64,000 nt of DNA, from NCBI RefSeq assembly GCF_040545425.1, contig NZ_JBEPLW010000015.1. One strand, written 5' to 3'. A program made the translations under genes and the position numbers. The notes below the pieces were generated by a model that was given only the letters and a program-made list of their open reading frames with translations, ran no database searches and was not told the origin of the DNA. Positions within the stretch are counted from its first letter, which is position 1, and the number at the start of each line of letters is the position of its first letter. This document shows, piece by piece, positions 25,895 through 33,722 of this stretch. The stretch comes from Bhargavaea ullalensis. GTDB lineage: Bacteria > Bacillota > Bacilli > Bacillales_A > Planococcaceae.

Positions 25895-26656
25895 TCATTC
25901 CACCGCTTTTTCAGGATGCTGGTAGTAGAACTTGCGCCCGATGTACGTCTGGATGACGAGGAGGGCCCCGCTGACCGCCCAGTAAAGCGGAAGTGCCGAC
26001 ATCGCGGTAAAGGAAATGAACGTGATCATGATCGGTGACATGTAAATGAACATTTTCATCTGCTTCTGTTGCTGTTCAGGCATCGTCCAAAGCGAAACAC
26101 GCGCCTGGAACAGGTACACGGCTCCCGCGATGAATGCCATGATGATGTCCGGGGCACCGAGGCTGAACCAGAGGAACTGGTGAGCCTGCACGTCCGCGGA
26201 GTAGCGGATCGAGAAGTAGAGGCCCATGATGATCGGCATCTGGATCAGTACAGGCAGACAGCCCATATTGAGCGGATTGACTCCGTGTTTCTGGTAAAGA
26301 CCCATCATTTCCTGCTGCAGCTTCATCTGCTCGTCTTTGTCTTTCGCAGCCTTGATCTTCTTCTGGATCTCGTCCATCTCCGGCTTGAGCGCATCCATCT
26401 TGACCTTCATCGCCTGCTGGCTTTTGTAGTTCTTCAGCATGAGCGGCATGAGGACGAGGCGGATGATGACCGTGATGACAATGATGGCGAGCCCGTAGTT
26501 TCCGTTGAACGCCTCACCGAGCGACTCGAGCGCCCATTCCATCGGACGGACAAACAAACTGTAGAACGTGCCTTCCTTGTTCTGCACGCTCGAGCAGCCG
26601 CCGAGGAGTGTCGCCGTCGCCACGAGGGTGATGATCAACCCTATGCGTTTATTCAA
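25895..26656 (-). CDS. yidC: YidC/Oxa1/SpoIIIJ-family membrane protein insertase (lipoprotein)
   Basis: 253 residues, inserts proteins into the cytoplasmic membrane alone or with SecYEG. Lipobox LLGGC puts the lipid on Cys21; five helices follow with the essential groove Arg66 in VIIRLVLMPL, and the cytosolic hairpin between TM1 and TM2 is charged. It is not beside rnpA/rpmH, so it is probably the second (YqjG-type) paralogue rather than SpoIIIJ. The 80-bp upstream gap is too short for a MifM-type sensor ORF. TTG start 26656 behind AGGTG. Confidence 0.92.
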   Translation of the reverse strand: MNKRIGLIITLVATATLLGGCSSVQNKEGTFYSLFVRPMEWALESLGEAFNGNYGLAIIVITVIIRLVLMPLMLKNYKSQQAMKVKMDALKPEMDEIQKKIKAAKDKDEQMKLQQEMMGLYQKHGVNPLNMGCLPVLIQMPIIMGLYFSIRYSADVQAHQFLWFSLGAPDIIMAFIAGAVYLFQARVSLWTMPEQQQKQMKMFIYMSPIMITFISFTAMSALPLYWAVSGALLVIQTYIGRKFYYQHPEKAVE

Positions 26657-26691
26657 TCAATTCACCTACATCTTTTTTCAGGCTATAGAGT

Positions 26692-26721
26692 AGTATACAT
26701 CAACCCTCACAGGCATTTCAA
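26692..26721 (-). promoter_or_regulatory. sigma-A promoter of yidC
   Basis: On the minus strand TTGAAA (26716-26721), 18 bp, TATACT (26692-26697). Confidence 0.6.
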
Positions 26722-26735
26722 TTGCGGGCAGGCGC

Positions 26736-27518
26736 TCAGGCCCCCCCCCCGGCCGGCAGCGCGAAGGAAAAGTAGTCGATCTCCTTGCGCTCCCTGAACT
26801 GTTTCGGCGTCATGCCGGTGTATTTTTTGAAGGTGCGCGTGAAATAGCTTTGATTGCAAAAACTGAATTGCTCGGCGATCGTCGAAATCTTCAAGTCGGT
26901 GTTGCGAAGGAAATACTGCGATTCCTCGATCTTTCTCATGTTGATGTAGTCAATGAGCGTCAGGCCGGTGTGTTCCCTGAAAATCCGGGAAAGATGGCTC
27001 GTGCTGATGTTGAAATGCTCTGCCAGCCGGGCCACCGTCAGATTGGCTTCGATGGAGGCGTCGATGTATTCGATCAGCTCATTGACGACCGGGTGGGGCA
27101 AATCCGGGTTTTTGCGCCCCTGGAGAACATGTATGAAAAACTCGACCATATCATTCGTCAGGTCCTGGATGGCGTCCGTGTCAAATTTCCGCTCGACGAT
27201 CCTCATGCACGTAATATTGAAAGCCACAGTCCGCTCAACAGTGAATTTCGGCTTGAGGAGAATCCGGGCAACAAGCGCAGAAATGATAATGTAGTAAAAA
27301 GAAACGTCACGGTCCGCCCGTTCTTCGCCGGCGATTTCGCAGATCATCTCCACGATCTTATTGAGACGCTCCTTCGCTTCCGCCCTTTTCCCTTCTCCGA
27401 TGCACGAAAGCAGTTCTTTTTCCAGCCGGTAGAAGTCCTCGCTTCTGTCATAGGCCCTCATCACTTCAAAGTCGTCCAAAAACGCCTTGGTCATATCCTG
27501 CAACCCTGGGTTCATCAT
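26736..27518 (-). CDS. AraC-family transcriptional regulator
   Basis: 260 residues. The C-terminal AraC DNA-binding domain has two HTHs (about 160-255): VARLAEHFNISTSHLSRIF and ISTIAEQFSFCNQSYFTRTF, ending KYTGMTPKQFR. The N-terminal ~150 residues are helical and not a cupin; I do not recognise the ligand domain. A run of ten G at the very 3' end (26741-26750 on the plus strand as C) encodes the last Gly residues, so indels there would change only the tail. 22 nt after the lipid kinase gene, hence probably co-transcribed with it. Confidence 0.88.
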   Translation of the reverse strand: MMNPGLQDMTKAFLDDFEVMRAYDRSEDFYRLEKELLSCIGEGKRAEAKERLNKIVEMICEIAGEERADRDVSFYYIIISALVARILLKPKFTVERTVAFNITCMRIVERKFDTDAIQDLTNDMVEFFIHVLQGRKNPDLPHPVVNELIEYIDASIEANLTVARLAEHFNISTSHLSRIFREHTGLTLIDYINMRKIEESQYFLRNTDLKISTIAEQFSFCNQSYFTRTFKKYTGMTPKQFRERKEIDYFSFALPAGGGA

Positions 27519-27540
27519 CCTGTTTCACCCGCTTTCTCTA

Positions 27541-28485
27541 TCATGCATTGGGGATCCGTTCGTCCGGCTCACCGCCCCCGCCCTCTTCCGCGGGTACCAG
27601 AACGCGGAGATGGCCGGGAAGAACAGAAACTTCCAGAGGCGTGACGCCGCACTCATCTCCGTCGATGTTGCAGACGAGCGGTCGATCCGATTCCACGCGC
27701 AGACGCTTTGTCCGGAATGTTTCGACGGCCCCCGCCTCCTGAAGTTTTCCAAGAAGCAGCGCTGCAGACATCCGGACGAGATTCGGCAGTTTCGTGTTTT
27801 TGATCACCGTCACATGCAACAGTCCGTCGTCCGTTTCCGCCTCCGGATTCATCCGTTCAAATCCGCCCGTTGAGTTGGTCAGCGCGAGAAGGAGAAGAGA
27901 GGCTTCACCGGACCAGCTTCCGTGATCATGCCACAGCTGCAACTCGTTGCCTTCTGCTGAAAACAGAGCCTTGGCACCATGCGCGATATAGGCCAGCGGT
28001 CCGAATGCAGATTTCTGTTCAACCGGTACGCCGGCCACGCCTTCCGCGAGCGCGCCGATGGCAATGATGTTCATGAAATACCTGCCGGCCGCCATTCCGA
28101 TATCCGCCGGTTTGGGCACAAGATCCGGCAGCGCTTGAATTGCTTCTCCAACATCCAGCGGAATGCCGAGCGCGCGTGCAAAGTCATTCACCGTTCCAAG
28201 CGGAAGCAGTGCAAAGAGGGGCCGCTCCGGAAGACCCGCGATGCCGTTGACCGCTTCATTCACCGTTCCGTCACCGCCTGCCGCAATGACGAGATCTGCC
28301 CCGTCCCGTGTCCCCTCCCGGGCAAACCGCTCCGCATCTCCCGCTTTTTCCGTCAGCCGGGTCGTGACCGAATAGCCGGCGCCGGCGATTGCTGCTTCTG
28401 CAGATTTCCGGATCTCTTCTGCTTTTTCCTTGCCCGATGACGGGTTCATGATCAAAACCGCCTGCCGTTGCCGTTTTTCCGACAT
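27541..28485 (-). CDS. diacylglycerol kinase-like lipid kinase (YegS/DgkB/BmrU family)
   Basis: 314 residues. The DAGK catalytic domain has the nucleotide motif AAGGDGTVNEAVNGI (GGDGT at 70-74) and LPLGTVNDFARALGIP, and the N-terminus has MNPSSGK. Members phosphorylate diacylglycerol or related lipids. DgkB itself is usually next to rlmCD/gat; here the partner is an AraC regulator, so this is more like the BmrU/YtlR group. Substrate is not determined by sequence. Confidence 0.88.
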   Translation of the reverse strand: MSEKRQRQAVLIMNPSSGKEKAEEIRKSAEAAIAGAGYSVTTRLTEKAGDAERFAREGTRDGADLVIAAGGDGTVNEAVNGIAGLPERPLFALLPLGTVNDFARALGIPLDVGEAIQALPDLVPKPADIGMAAGRYFMNIIAIGALAEGVAGVPVEQKSAFGPLAYIAHGAKALFSAEGNELQLWHDHGSWSGEASLLLLALTNSTGGFERMNPEAETDDGLLHVTVIKNTKLPNLVRMSAALLLGKLQEAGAVETFRTKRLRVESDRPLVCNIDGDECGVTPLEVSVLPGHLRVLVPAEEGGGGEPDERIPNA

Positions 28486-28590
28486 GTCGCCACTCCATTT
28501 CCTGCTCGTTCGTATCCTTCTATACCCTTCGGGCGGAGAATCTCACCTGACCGCACCCGAATTCCCCGTTGAATGCAAAGACGCAAAGAG

Positions 28591-28618
28591 GCCGTCTATC
28601 CGGCGCCGGATAGACGGC
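28591..28618 (-). terminator. terminator after the YtxH-like gene
   Basis: GCCGTCTATCCGG and CCGGATAGACGGC, a perfect 13-bp stem with a 2-nt gap, then CTCTTTGCG. Confidence 0.75.
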
Positions 28619-28632
28619 TGTCTGGAACGGAT

Positions 28633-29070
28633 TTACAGATTCTCGGTGTTAATCCGATTCTCATCCGTGACGGTATCAGTGTTTTCCTGTTTATGCTCTT
28701 GGTTTTGGTCGGTGCCGCCCAGTTTGGCCTGTTGTTGGCCGGCCGGCTTGCCGGTCTCTTTCTTATGATAGAGTCCATCCTCGTCCGGCGCCAGTTTTTT
28801 GTCGTCCTGCACTTCCTGGTTGTAGTAATGGACGCTCGTCTGCGCGCCTTCCGCCACCATGTCGTTGTCCTGAAGGTCATATGGATCGGAATAGCCGGCT
28901 TTCGTGTCGTCGCTCCTGTTCAGCTGCTGGCTTTCGACGAACGAGTCCACTTTCGTCTTCAAGTTATTGAATGCCACCATCGCTTTATCTCGGTTTTCCT
29001 TTTTGCTGAAGTATGCATAGGCACCGGCTGCAAGCCCGGCCAGCAACAGATTGCGGTTTTTGTTCGCCAT
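28633..29070 (-). CDS. YtxH-like general-stress protein
   Basis: 145 residues. A short hydrophobic N-terminal segment (NLLLAGLAAGAYAYFSKK) is followed by a charged, low-complexity, probably disordered tail rich in Asp, Gln, Asn and Lys. This resembles YtxH/YhaH-type stress proteins that sit at the membrane by one helix. GGAGG precedes the start. A sigma-B promoter lies upstream inside the end of the neighbouring GNAT gene, supporting a general-stress role. Confidence 0.72.
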   Translation of the reverse strand: MANKNRNLLLAGLAAGAYAYFSKKENRDKAMVAFNNLKTKVDSFVESQQLNRSDDTKAGYSDPYDLQDNDMVAEGAQTSVHYYNQEVQDDKKLAPDEDGLYHKKETGKPAGQQQAKLGGTDQNQEHKQENTDTVTDENRINTENL

Positions 29071-29129
29071 TCTCCATCATCCTCCATATTTTGCTCTTTG
29101 TCAGGTCAATTATTTATCCATAGTCGAGT

Positions 29130-29155
29130 ATACCCGTTCACAAGCTTTCAGAAAC
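29130..29155 (-). promoter_or_regulatory. sigma-B promoter for the YtxH-like gene
   Basis: On the minus strand GTTTCT (29150-29155), 14 bp, GGGTAT (29130-29135), 60 bp before the start codon. Confidence 0.75.
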
Positions 29156-29593
29156 CTGCATTCTCATATCGATATGCGGGACGCCTTCGTCATCGTAAGG
29201 CTCCGAGATGGATTCGAATCCGCAAGATCCATAGAACGGTTCCAGATGGTGCTGAGCCTGCAGCCGGACCGGCACGGCCCCCCATTCTCCGCGGATGATG
29301 TCCTTCGCCCGCTCCACAAGTCCGCGCGCATGGCCGTTCCCCCGCCAGGCCGTCTTGACGATCACGCGGCCGATTGACGGCTCGTCATACCGCTCACCCG
29401 GCGGCAGGATTCTGCAGTAGGCGGCGATTTCTCCCCCATCCGTCCCGATCAGATGAAGCGCCTGGCGGTCATGTCCGTCGATCTCCCCGTAGATGCACCG
29501 TTGCTCGACGATGAACACATCCACCCGGAGGCGGAGCAGCTCGTAAAGCTCGTCGGTCGTCAATTCTTCGAATCGTTTCATTTCCCATTCCAT
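29138..29593 (-). CDS. GNAT N-acetyltransferase, ElaA family
   Basis: 151 residues. ElaA-like start (WEMKRFEELTTDELYELLRLRVDVF, with VEQRCIYGEIDGHD after it) and acetyl-CoA loop region SIGRVIVKTAWRGNGHARGLVE, close to the Q/RxxGxG/A pattern, then EPFYGSCGFE. Acceptor unknown. ATG 29593 follows AGAGGGGG; an ATG 18 nt upstream precedes that site. Its 3' end carries the sigma-B promoter of the downstream gene. Confidence 0.88.
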   Translation of the reverse strand: MEWEMKRFEELTTDELYELLRLRVDVFIVEQRCIYGEIDGHDRQALHLIGTDGGEIAAYCRILPPGERYDEPSIGRVIVKTAWRGNGHARGLVERAKDIIRGEWGAVPVRLQAQHHLEPFYGSCGFESISEPYDDEGVPHIDMRMQVSESL

Positions 29594-29700
29594 GGAATCC
29601 CCCTCTTTCATTTCAATTTGATTACATTATTCCATAACATATAGTTGAAGTGCGATTTATTTGTTATGCTAGATGAAATAAAAAAGAGGTGGGGGAAGCC

Positions 29701-30195
29701 ATGATCCGTTTGATGACACCGAATGATATCAATACTGTCCGGCAGATTGCGGAAATCAGCCGGCGCCGAGCGTATGAAGGACTATTGCCCGCCCAGGCAC
29801 TCGAGCAGTCGCTGAACCGCGACTATTCGGCCCCGATGCTGATGAAGCGGATGGAAAAGACGACGATGCTCATCGCGGAACATGAAGGCATGCCCATCGG
29901 ATTCGCCAACATCACGCGAGTAGATGAGGATGGAGACGCAGAACTGACGGCTTTCCACCTCCTCCCGCAAGTTGAAGGACTCGGCTACGGCCACCGGCTG
30001 ATCGAGGCCGGGATCAGCCGGCTCGAAGGAGGGCTCCGGCTGTTCGCCTACGTGGAAGGCCCGGACAGCGAAGCCTGCTCATTTTTTGAAGGTTGCGGAT
30101 TTGAACTGCTGGATGAATTCGAAGAACTGTTCGAAGGCTATCCGACGCTCACCGCACAATATGTTCACTATCTGAAAACACCGGCGCTCGTCTGA
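29701..30195 (+). CDS. GNAT N-acetyltransferase
   Basis: 164 residues. The beta4-alpha3 segment is AELTAFHLLPQVEGLGYGHRLIEAG, with the acetyl-CoA-binding loop QVEGLGYG, and the C-terminal FFEGCGFELLDE is the usual last strand. Substrate unknown. ATG 29701 is behind AAGAGGTGGGG. Divergent from the ElaA-type gene, with a terminator overlapping the stop. Confidence 0.85.
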   Translation: MIRLMTPNDINTVRQIAEISRRRAYEGLLPAQALEQSLNRDYSAPMLMKRMEKTTMLIAEHEGMPIGFANITRVDEDGDAELTAFHLLPQVEGLGYGHRLIEAGISRLEGGLRLFAYVEGPDSEACSFFEGCGFELLDEFEELFEGYPTLTAQYVHYLKTPALV

Positions 30196-30215
30196 GCAGC
30201 CGGTGTTTTTTCATT
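30179..30215 (+). terminator. terminator overlapping the GNAT stop codon
   Basis: ACACCGGC and GCCGGTGT, then TTTTTTCATTTTTTT. Confidence 0.85.
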
Positions 30216-30227
30216 TTTTTCTTGAAA

Positions 30228-30743
30228 TCAAAGCGGGCGCATCGGCTCTCCAAAATCATCATCGGAGTAAGACGACGGTTCCTGCGGTGCGACGGGCGGT
30301 TTGCGGACGAGGCACATGATACCGGCGATGTAAAGCAGGATCGATGTGAGCGTCAGGATCCCGGCAAGGAATCCGGCGACGAGGAACAGAATGCCTGCAA
30401 GTTTCGAGTTCTTTTTCAGATTAACAACCGCGAAGACGCCCAGGATCGTGCTGATGATGAGCGCGACGATGAAAAACCAGCCGAAGCCGACCATCCAGTC
30501 GATGACCGAGTACATGATGTCGATGATGCTTTGCGCCTCGGATTGGCTGAGTGTCGGGTCATTCCAGATTTCCGCCTCGAATTCTTCGCGGAATGCAGGG
30601 TCCGACGAAATCATTTTCGTGAAGCCGTTCAGGAGGAACACCCCGATGATCCCCAGGACATTGAAGACGATGCCGATGATGCCAAGAACCATTTCTCCCG
30701 TCCGCTTGAATGGTCGCCCATATGCGGTCTGTTCATATTGCAT
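30228..30743 (-). CDS. DUF4064 membrane protein
   Basis: 171 residues. The first hydrophobic helix after the N-terminal RPFKRTGEMVLGIIG, a roughly 45-residue soluble loop, then three more helices and a polar tail match the DUF4064 architecture; function is unknown. ATG 30743 lies 10 nt after GAGGTG; an in-frame ATG upstream is without a ribosome site. Convergent with the preceding GNAT gene. Confidence 0.78.
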   Translation of the reverse strand: MQYEQTAYGRPFKRTGEMVLGIIGIVFNVLGIIGVFLLNGFTKMISSDPAFREEFEAEIWNDPTLSQSEAQSIIDIMYSVIDWMVGFGWFFIVALIISTILGVFAVVNLKKNSKLAGILFLVAGFLAGILTLTSILLYIAGIMCLVRKPPVAPQEPSSYSDDDFGEPMRPL

Positions 30744-30839
30744 GGATGAAACACCTCTTTTTCTTTTGTTCTCCTTCATCATACGGCTATCTTAGCATAT
30801 GGTTTCATCCGAAAGGACAGATTTTTTGGACGCTGGAAG

Positions 30840-30865
30840 GTTTATGCAAACATTTGCCCGGGTAT
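30840..30865 (+). promoter_or_regulatory. sigma-B promoter for the 31-residue peptide
   Basis: GTTTAT (30840-30845), 14 bp, GGGTAT (30860-30865), 37 bp before the start codon. Confidence 0.78.
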
Positions 30866-30901
30866 TCTCCAAGTATAACCAAAGAGACGGGAGAGAGAAG
30901 A

Positions 30902-30997
30902 ATGGAGAAAAAATTGATCTTTAACAACGCAGATGCCATGTATGCCATTGCCGGTTCATCGGTGCTCACCGCCATCTTGCTGTTGCTTACATTCTGA
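30902..30997 (+). CDS. 31-residue sigma-B-controlled membrane peptide
   Basis: ATG 30902 behind GGGAGAGAGAAG; 31 residues with a charged N-terminus (MEKKLIFNNADAMY) and one hydrophobic helix (AIAGSSVLTAILLLLTF). It has its own sigma-B-type promoter and is followed by a 9-codon ORF and a terminator, so the transcript is about 200 nt. I do not recognise a family. It could be a stress-induced membrane peptide; the mRNA could also act as a small RNA. Confidence 0.65.
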   Translation: MEKKLIFNNADAMYAIAGSSVLTAILLLLTF

Positions 30998-31007
30998 GGA
31001 GGACGAC

Positions 31008-31037
31008 ATGGCTGACATTCTGGATTTAGGTACATAA
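31008..31037 (+). CDS. possible 9-residue ORF (MADILDLGT)
   Basis: ATG 31008, 7 nt after GAGGAGG, stop inside the terminator stem. An ideal ribosome site, but the peptide is very short. It may be a genuine micropeptide, the remains of a longer gene, or coincidence. Confidence 0.35.
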   Translation: MADILDLGT

Positions 31038-31076
31038 AAAGCAATCCGACCCTGATGAGGACCGGATTGCTTTTTT
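31036..31076. terminator. bidirectional terminator
   Basis: AAAAAGCAATCCG and CGGATTGCTTTTTT around a 14-nt loop, serving the peptide gene and the convergent GNAT gene. Confidence 0.9.
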
Positions 31077-31092
31077 GATTTTGTTCTGGATT

Positions 31093-31383
31093 TTATCCCT
31101 GGACTTTCACATCATCGTAGTCCGGGTAGCGTTTGAACGCCGTCACAACATACGAACAGACCGCTTCCATTTTGTAGCCGTGCTCACGAGCATGCTCGGC
31201 GGCCCGGTCCAGCAGTTGCTTCGCAACGCCGCCTCCCCTGAGCGACGGATGAACGAATGTATGGTCCATGACCATGACGTCCCCCATCATCGTCCACGTG
31301 ATTTCCGCATCCTGCTTCCCTTCATCCGATTCATGAATGAACGCATACGCATCATTGCCCAGTTCCTGCAGTTGGAATTCCAT
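31093..31383 (-). CDS. small GNAT-like N-acetyltransferase (YjdJ/COG2388 type)
   Basis: 96 residues, the reduced GNAT fold of the YjdJ/Gtt1-like family. The acetyl-CoA motif is SLRGGGVAKQLLDRA after the strand MVMDHTFVHP, and AVCSYVVTAF is the conserved Cys/Ser strand. Acceptor unknown. ATG 31383 behind AAAGGGG. Confidence 0.85.
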   Translation of the reverse strand: MEFQLQELGNDAYAFIHESDEGKQDAEITWTMMGDVMVMDHTFVHPSLRGGGVAKQLLDRAAEHAREHGYKMEAVCSYVVTAFKRYPDYDDVKVQG

Positions 31384-31525
31384 TTTGGTGTGCCCCTTTC
31401 GCATCATTTCAACCTTTGCAGTTGCGGGGGTGTGCGGGAGAGGCCGAGCGGCGCAATGGCCTTTAGGGGTGCGGGAGCAGAGTGAGGGAGCGGGGAGTGG
31501 TGCTGCGGGGCATCGGAAGTCGGGA

Positions 31526-31825
31526 CCTTAATCCGATATCCGGTTCCTTACTCCGATTTTCGGTCCCTTACTCCGAAATCAGGTCGCTTACTCCGAAATC
31601 CGGTTCCTTACTCCGAAATCAAGTCCCTTACTCCGAAATCCGGTTCCTTACTCCGAAATCAGGTCGCTTACTCCGAAATCCGGTCGCTTACTCCGAAATT
31701 CAGTCACTTACTCCGAGATTCGGTCCCTTACTCCGAAATCAGGTCGCTTACTCCGAAATCCGGTTCCTTACTCCGAAATCCGGTCCCTTACTCCGATATC
31801 CCATCCCTTACTCCGATCTCCCACT
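31526..31825. repeat. intergenic tandem repeat array E, 20-bp units
   Basis: Fifteen units of exactly 20 bp. On the plus strand the constant block is CCTTACTCCGAAATC and the rest is variable (CGGTTC, AGGTCG, AAGTCC and others); read on the minus strand it is GGAGTAAG. The longest array in the window, in the divergent gap between the small GNAT gene and the DUF3784-like gene. Apart from it, 31384-31525 shows nothing recognisable. Confidence 0.93.
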
Positions 31826-31964
31826 CACCCGGCCTTTCCACGTGGCCCCGGCTTCCTGCAAAGGTTTTCCTTTTTTCAGTCTATCTGCTGGCGGGACCCT
31901 TTGCAAACCGGATGCTCTGGATTAAACTGGTCTTCAGACCCCTCAGGCAGAAAGGATGCAGCCC

Positions 31965-32699
31965 ATGTCACTTATTTTTTGGACTCAGATCGTGCTCATT
32001 GTCATGTTTGCCCTGTTTGCGTATGCCATCTTGAAAAAAAAGGCGTATTTCTTGATTTCCGGCTTTGCCACGAGGGCGGACGCGGAACAGGAGGAGCTGA
32101 TCCGAAACGGCTATCCGCAGGGTGTCGGCAGGCTGTTTTTCTTTCTTGCCGCCGGCCTGGCCGTCATTCAAATCCTTTCGTTTTTCGGGTTCTCCCACTC
32201 ATTTGAAATCCAGATGGCCTTCCTGTTCCTCGGTTTGTTCGGCGGACTCATCTTGCTGTCGCGAAAGGAAATTCCCCAAAAGCGGAAGCGGGCGTTCATC
32301 ACTTCCTCCGTCATGGCCGTTCTCGTCATCGGCGGGGTCTCCGTCCTGCTCCTGACGGGAAGCCGTCCGGTTGCCGTCACATTCGGGCCGGATTCCCTCG
32401 ACATTTCGGGGATGTACGGGGAGGAAATCTCCTACCAAGACATCCAGTCCTCCGAACTGCTTGAACGCATGCCGGATGTTTCCTACAAGGAGAACGGCTT
32501 CGGCTTTTCTTCATTTGCAAAAGGTTGGTTCAAGACGAAAGAGTATGGGTCCGCCCTTCTTTTTGTCGACATGAGAAAACAGCCTGTCCTGCTGATCAAG
32601 ACAACCGACGGACCCGTTTTCCTCACGGGAGCAAGCAATGCCCAAACACAACAGTGGAAAAAAAAGATCGATGAAAAAACGGATGCCCCGGCCGATTAA
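31965..32699 (+). CDS. DUF3784-like membrane protein with C-terminal PH-like region
   Basis: 244 residues. The N-terminal half has four helices with a KKKAYFLISGFAT loop as in DUF3784 proteins; the C-terminal half (from about residue 125) is a soluble domain of beta strands (VTFGPDSLDISGMYGEEISY ... PVLLIKTTDGPVFLT) that resembles a bacterial PH domain. ATG 31965 follows AAAGGA with 8 nt; the ATG at 31956 overlaps that site. Possible promoter TTTGCA-17-TAAACT just upstream. Function unknown. Confidence 0.7.
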   Translation: MSLIFWTQIVLIVMFALFAYAILKKKAYFLISGFATRADAEQEELIRNGYPQGVGRLFFFLAAGLAVIQILSFFGFSHSFEIQMAFLFLGLFGGLILLSRKEIPQKRKRAFITSSVMAVLVIGGVSVLLLTGSRPVAVTFGPDSLDISGMYGEEISYQDIQSSELLERMPDVSYKENGFGFSSFAKGWFKTKEYGSALLFVDMRKQPVLLIKTTDGPVFLTGASNAQTQQWKKKIDEKTDAPAD

Positions 32700-32717
32700 G
32701 CCGGACATCCGTTTTTT
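32674..32717. terminator. bidirectional terminator
   Basis: AAAAAACGGATG and CATCCGTTTTTTT, overlapping the 3' end of the plus-strand gene and ending the convergent DUF1002 gene. Confidence 0.85.
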
Positions 32718-32720
32718 TCG

Positions 32721-33638
32721 TCAGCTGAACCAGGATTTGACGGTGTCGATCAGTTTGTTGAAGAAATCCTTCACGCTTTGCCAAAATCCTTCGTCTTTCA
32801 GTGTCTCTTTTATTTTGTCGCCGTATTTGTCGTTCAGTTCCTGGCCAAATTGGCTGAGCTTGTCGGACCATTTGCCGAAGTCGATATCAAGCTGGCGGAT
32901 GCGGTCCATCAGGTCGATGAGGAGCTGGCGGTCTTCGGGCTTCAGTTCGATTTGCAGCTTGTCGAGCTGTTCCTTGACGATCCGCTCGACGTCTTCTTTC
33001 GTGGCCGGCTTCTGGTCGGCGATCTGCTGTTTCAGATTGGTGAGCAGTTCATTCACTTTCTGCTCCTCGACGCCCGACTTTTCGGTCAGGTCCGTGGCGA
33101 CGGACAGTTCGTCATTGGCGACGTCGGTGCGCTCGGTATCGAGCTCTCCGCCGCTTGCTTCATACGCTTTGTAGATCCCCGCAAGCGCCGAGTGGCCGGA
33201 GACCGGCTTCGGCGACGCGACATCGACGTTCGCGTCTTCGATGCCGGCGGTCAGCATCGCATTCGCATACATGTCGGACGTGACCTGCGTGATGTTATCC
33301 GGCGTGACGATCTGGATGACCAGTCCGCTGCCCGCATCGGTCACGGTGATTTTCGCAGACGAATACATCCGCGCCCGCGGATTGGAGTCTTTGATGTATT
33401 TGCCGAGATCTTCTCCGGAGACGGTGATTTCTTCCATTTCCGCCTCGTCGTCAACATCGAGGCTCTCTTTGACGCTCGCTTTTTCTGCATCCGACAGGTT
33501 TGCCCCGTATACGACGATCGGCACGCCGAGACGCTCATCGACCGGCGTGTCGGCCGAGGCAGCAGGCGGCAGGATCAGCGAAGCCATCAGCGCCAGCGCC
33601 GCCGGCAGTGCCCATTTAATTTTTCGTTTCATCCTCAT
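32721..33638 (-). CDS. DUF1002 secreted protein, YpuA-like
   Basis: 305 residues. Signal peptide with cleavage near PPAASA-DTP (about residue 29), followed by the DUF1002 domain: RLGVPIVVYGANLSDAEK, DSNPRARMYSSAKI, and ITQVTSDMYANAMLTAGI are the family signatures. The rest is long charged helices. In B. subtilis YpuA has been tied to envelope homeostasis (family knowledge, not seen here). Probably extracytoplasmic. Confidence 0.88.
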   Translation of the reverse strand: MRMKRKIKWALPAALALMASLILPPAASADTPVDERLGVPIVVYGANLSDAEKASVKESLDVDDEAEMEEITVSGEDLGKYIKDSNPRARMYSSAKITVTDAGSGLVIQIVTPDNITQVTSDMYANAMLTAGIEDANVDVASPKPVSGHSALAGIYKAYEASGGELDTERTDVANDELSVATDLTEKSGVEEQKVNELLTNLKQQIADQKPATKEDVERIVKEQLDKLQIELKPEDRQLLIDLMDRIRQLDIDFGKWSDKLSQFGQELNDKYGDKIKETLKDEGFWQSVKDFFNKLIDTVKSWFS

Positions 33639-33722
33639 TCTTCCCCCTTCAACTCAAAGTGCCCTACCCATATAAACGGGCAGAGCACTCGAAAAGTTTC
33701 ACTTTCAATCAGCAGAGCCCGT

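Noticed and set aside
26657..26735. MifM-type stalling ORF before yidC
   Set aside because: Gap is 79 bp with no ORF and no ribosome site of the right kind.
31526..31825. CRISPR array
   Set aside because: Units are 20 bp with a 5-10 bp variable part, no 25-40-bp spacers, no cas genes; the same holds for the other arrays.
31482..31925. 147-residue frame of repeated TPKSG-type sequence
   Set aside because: Translation of array E.
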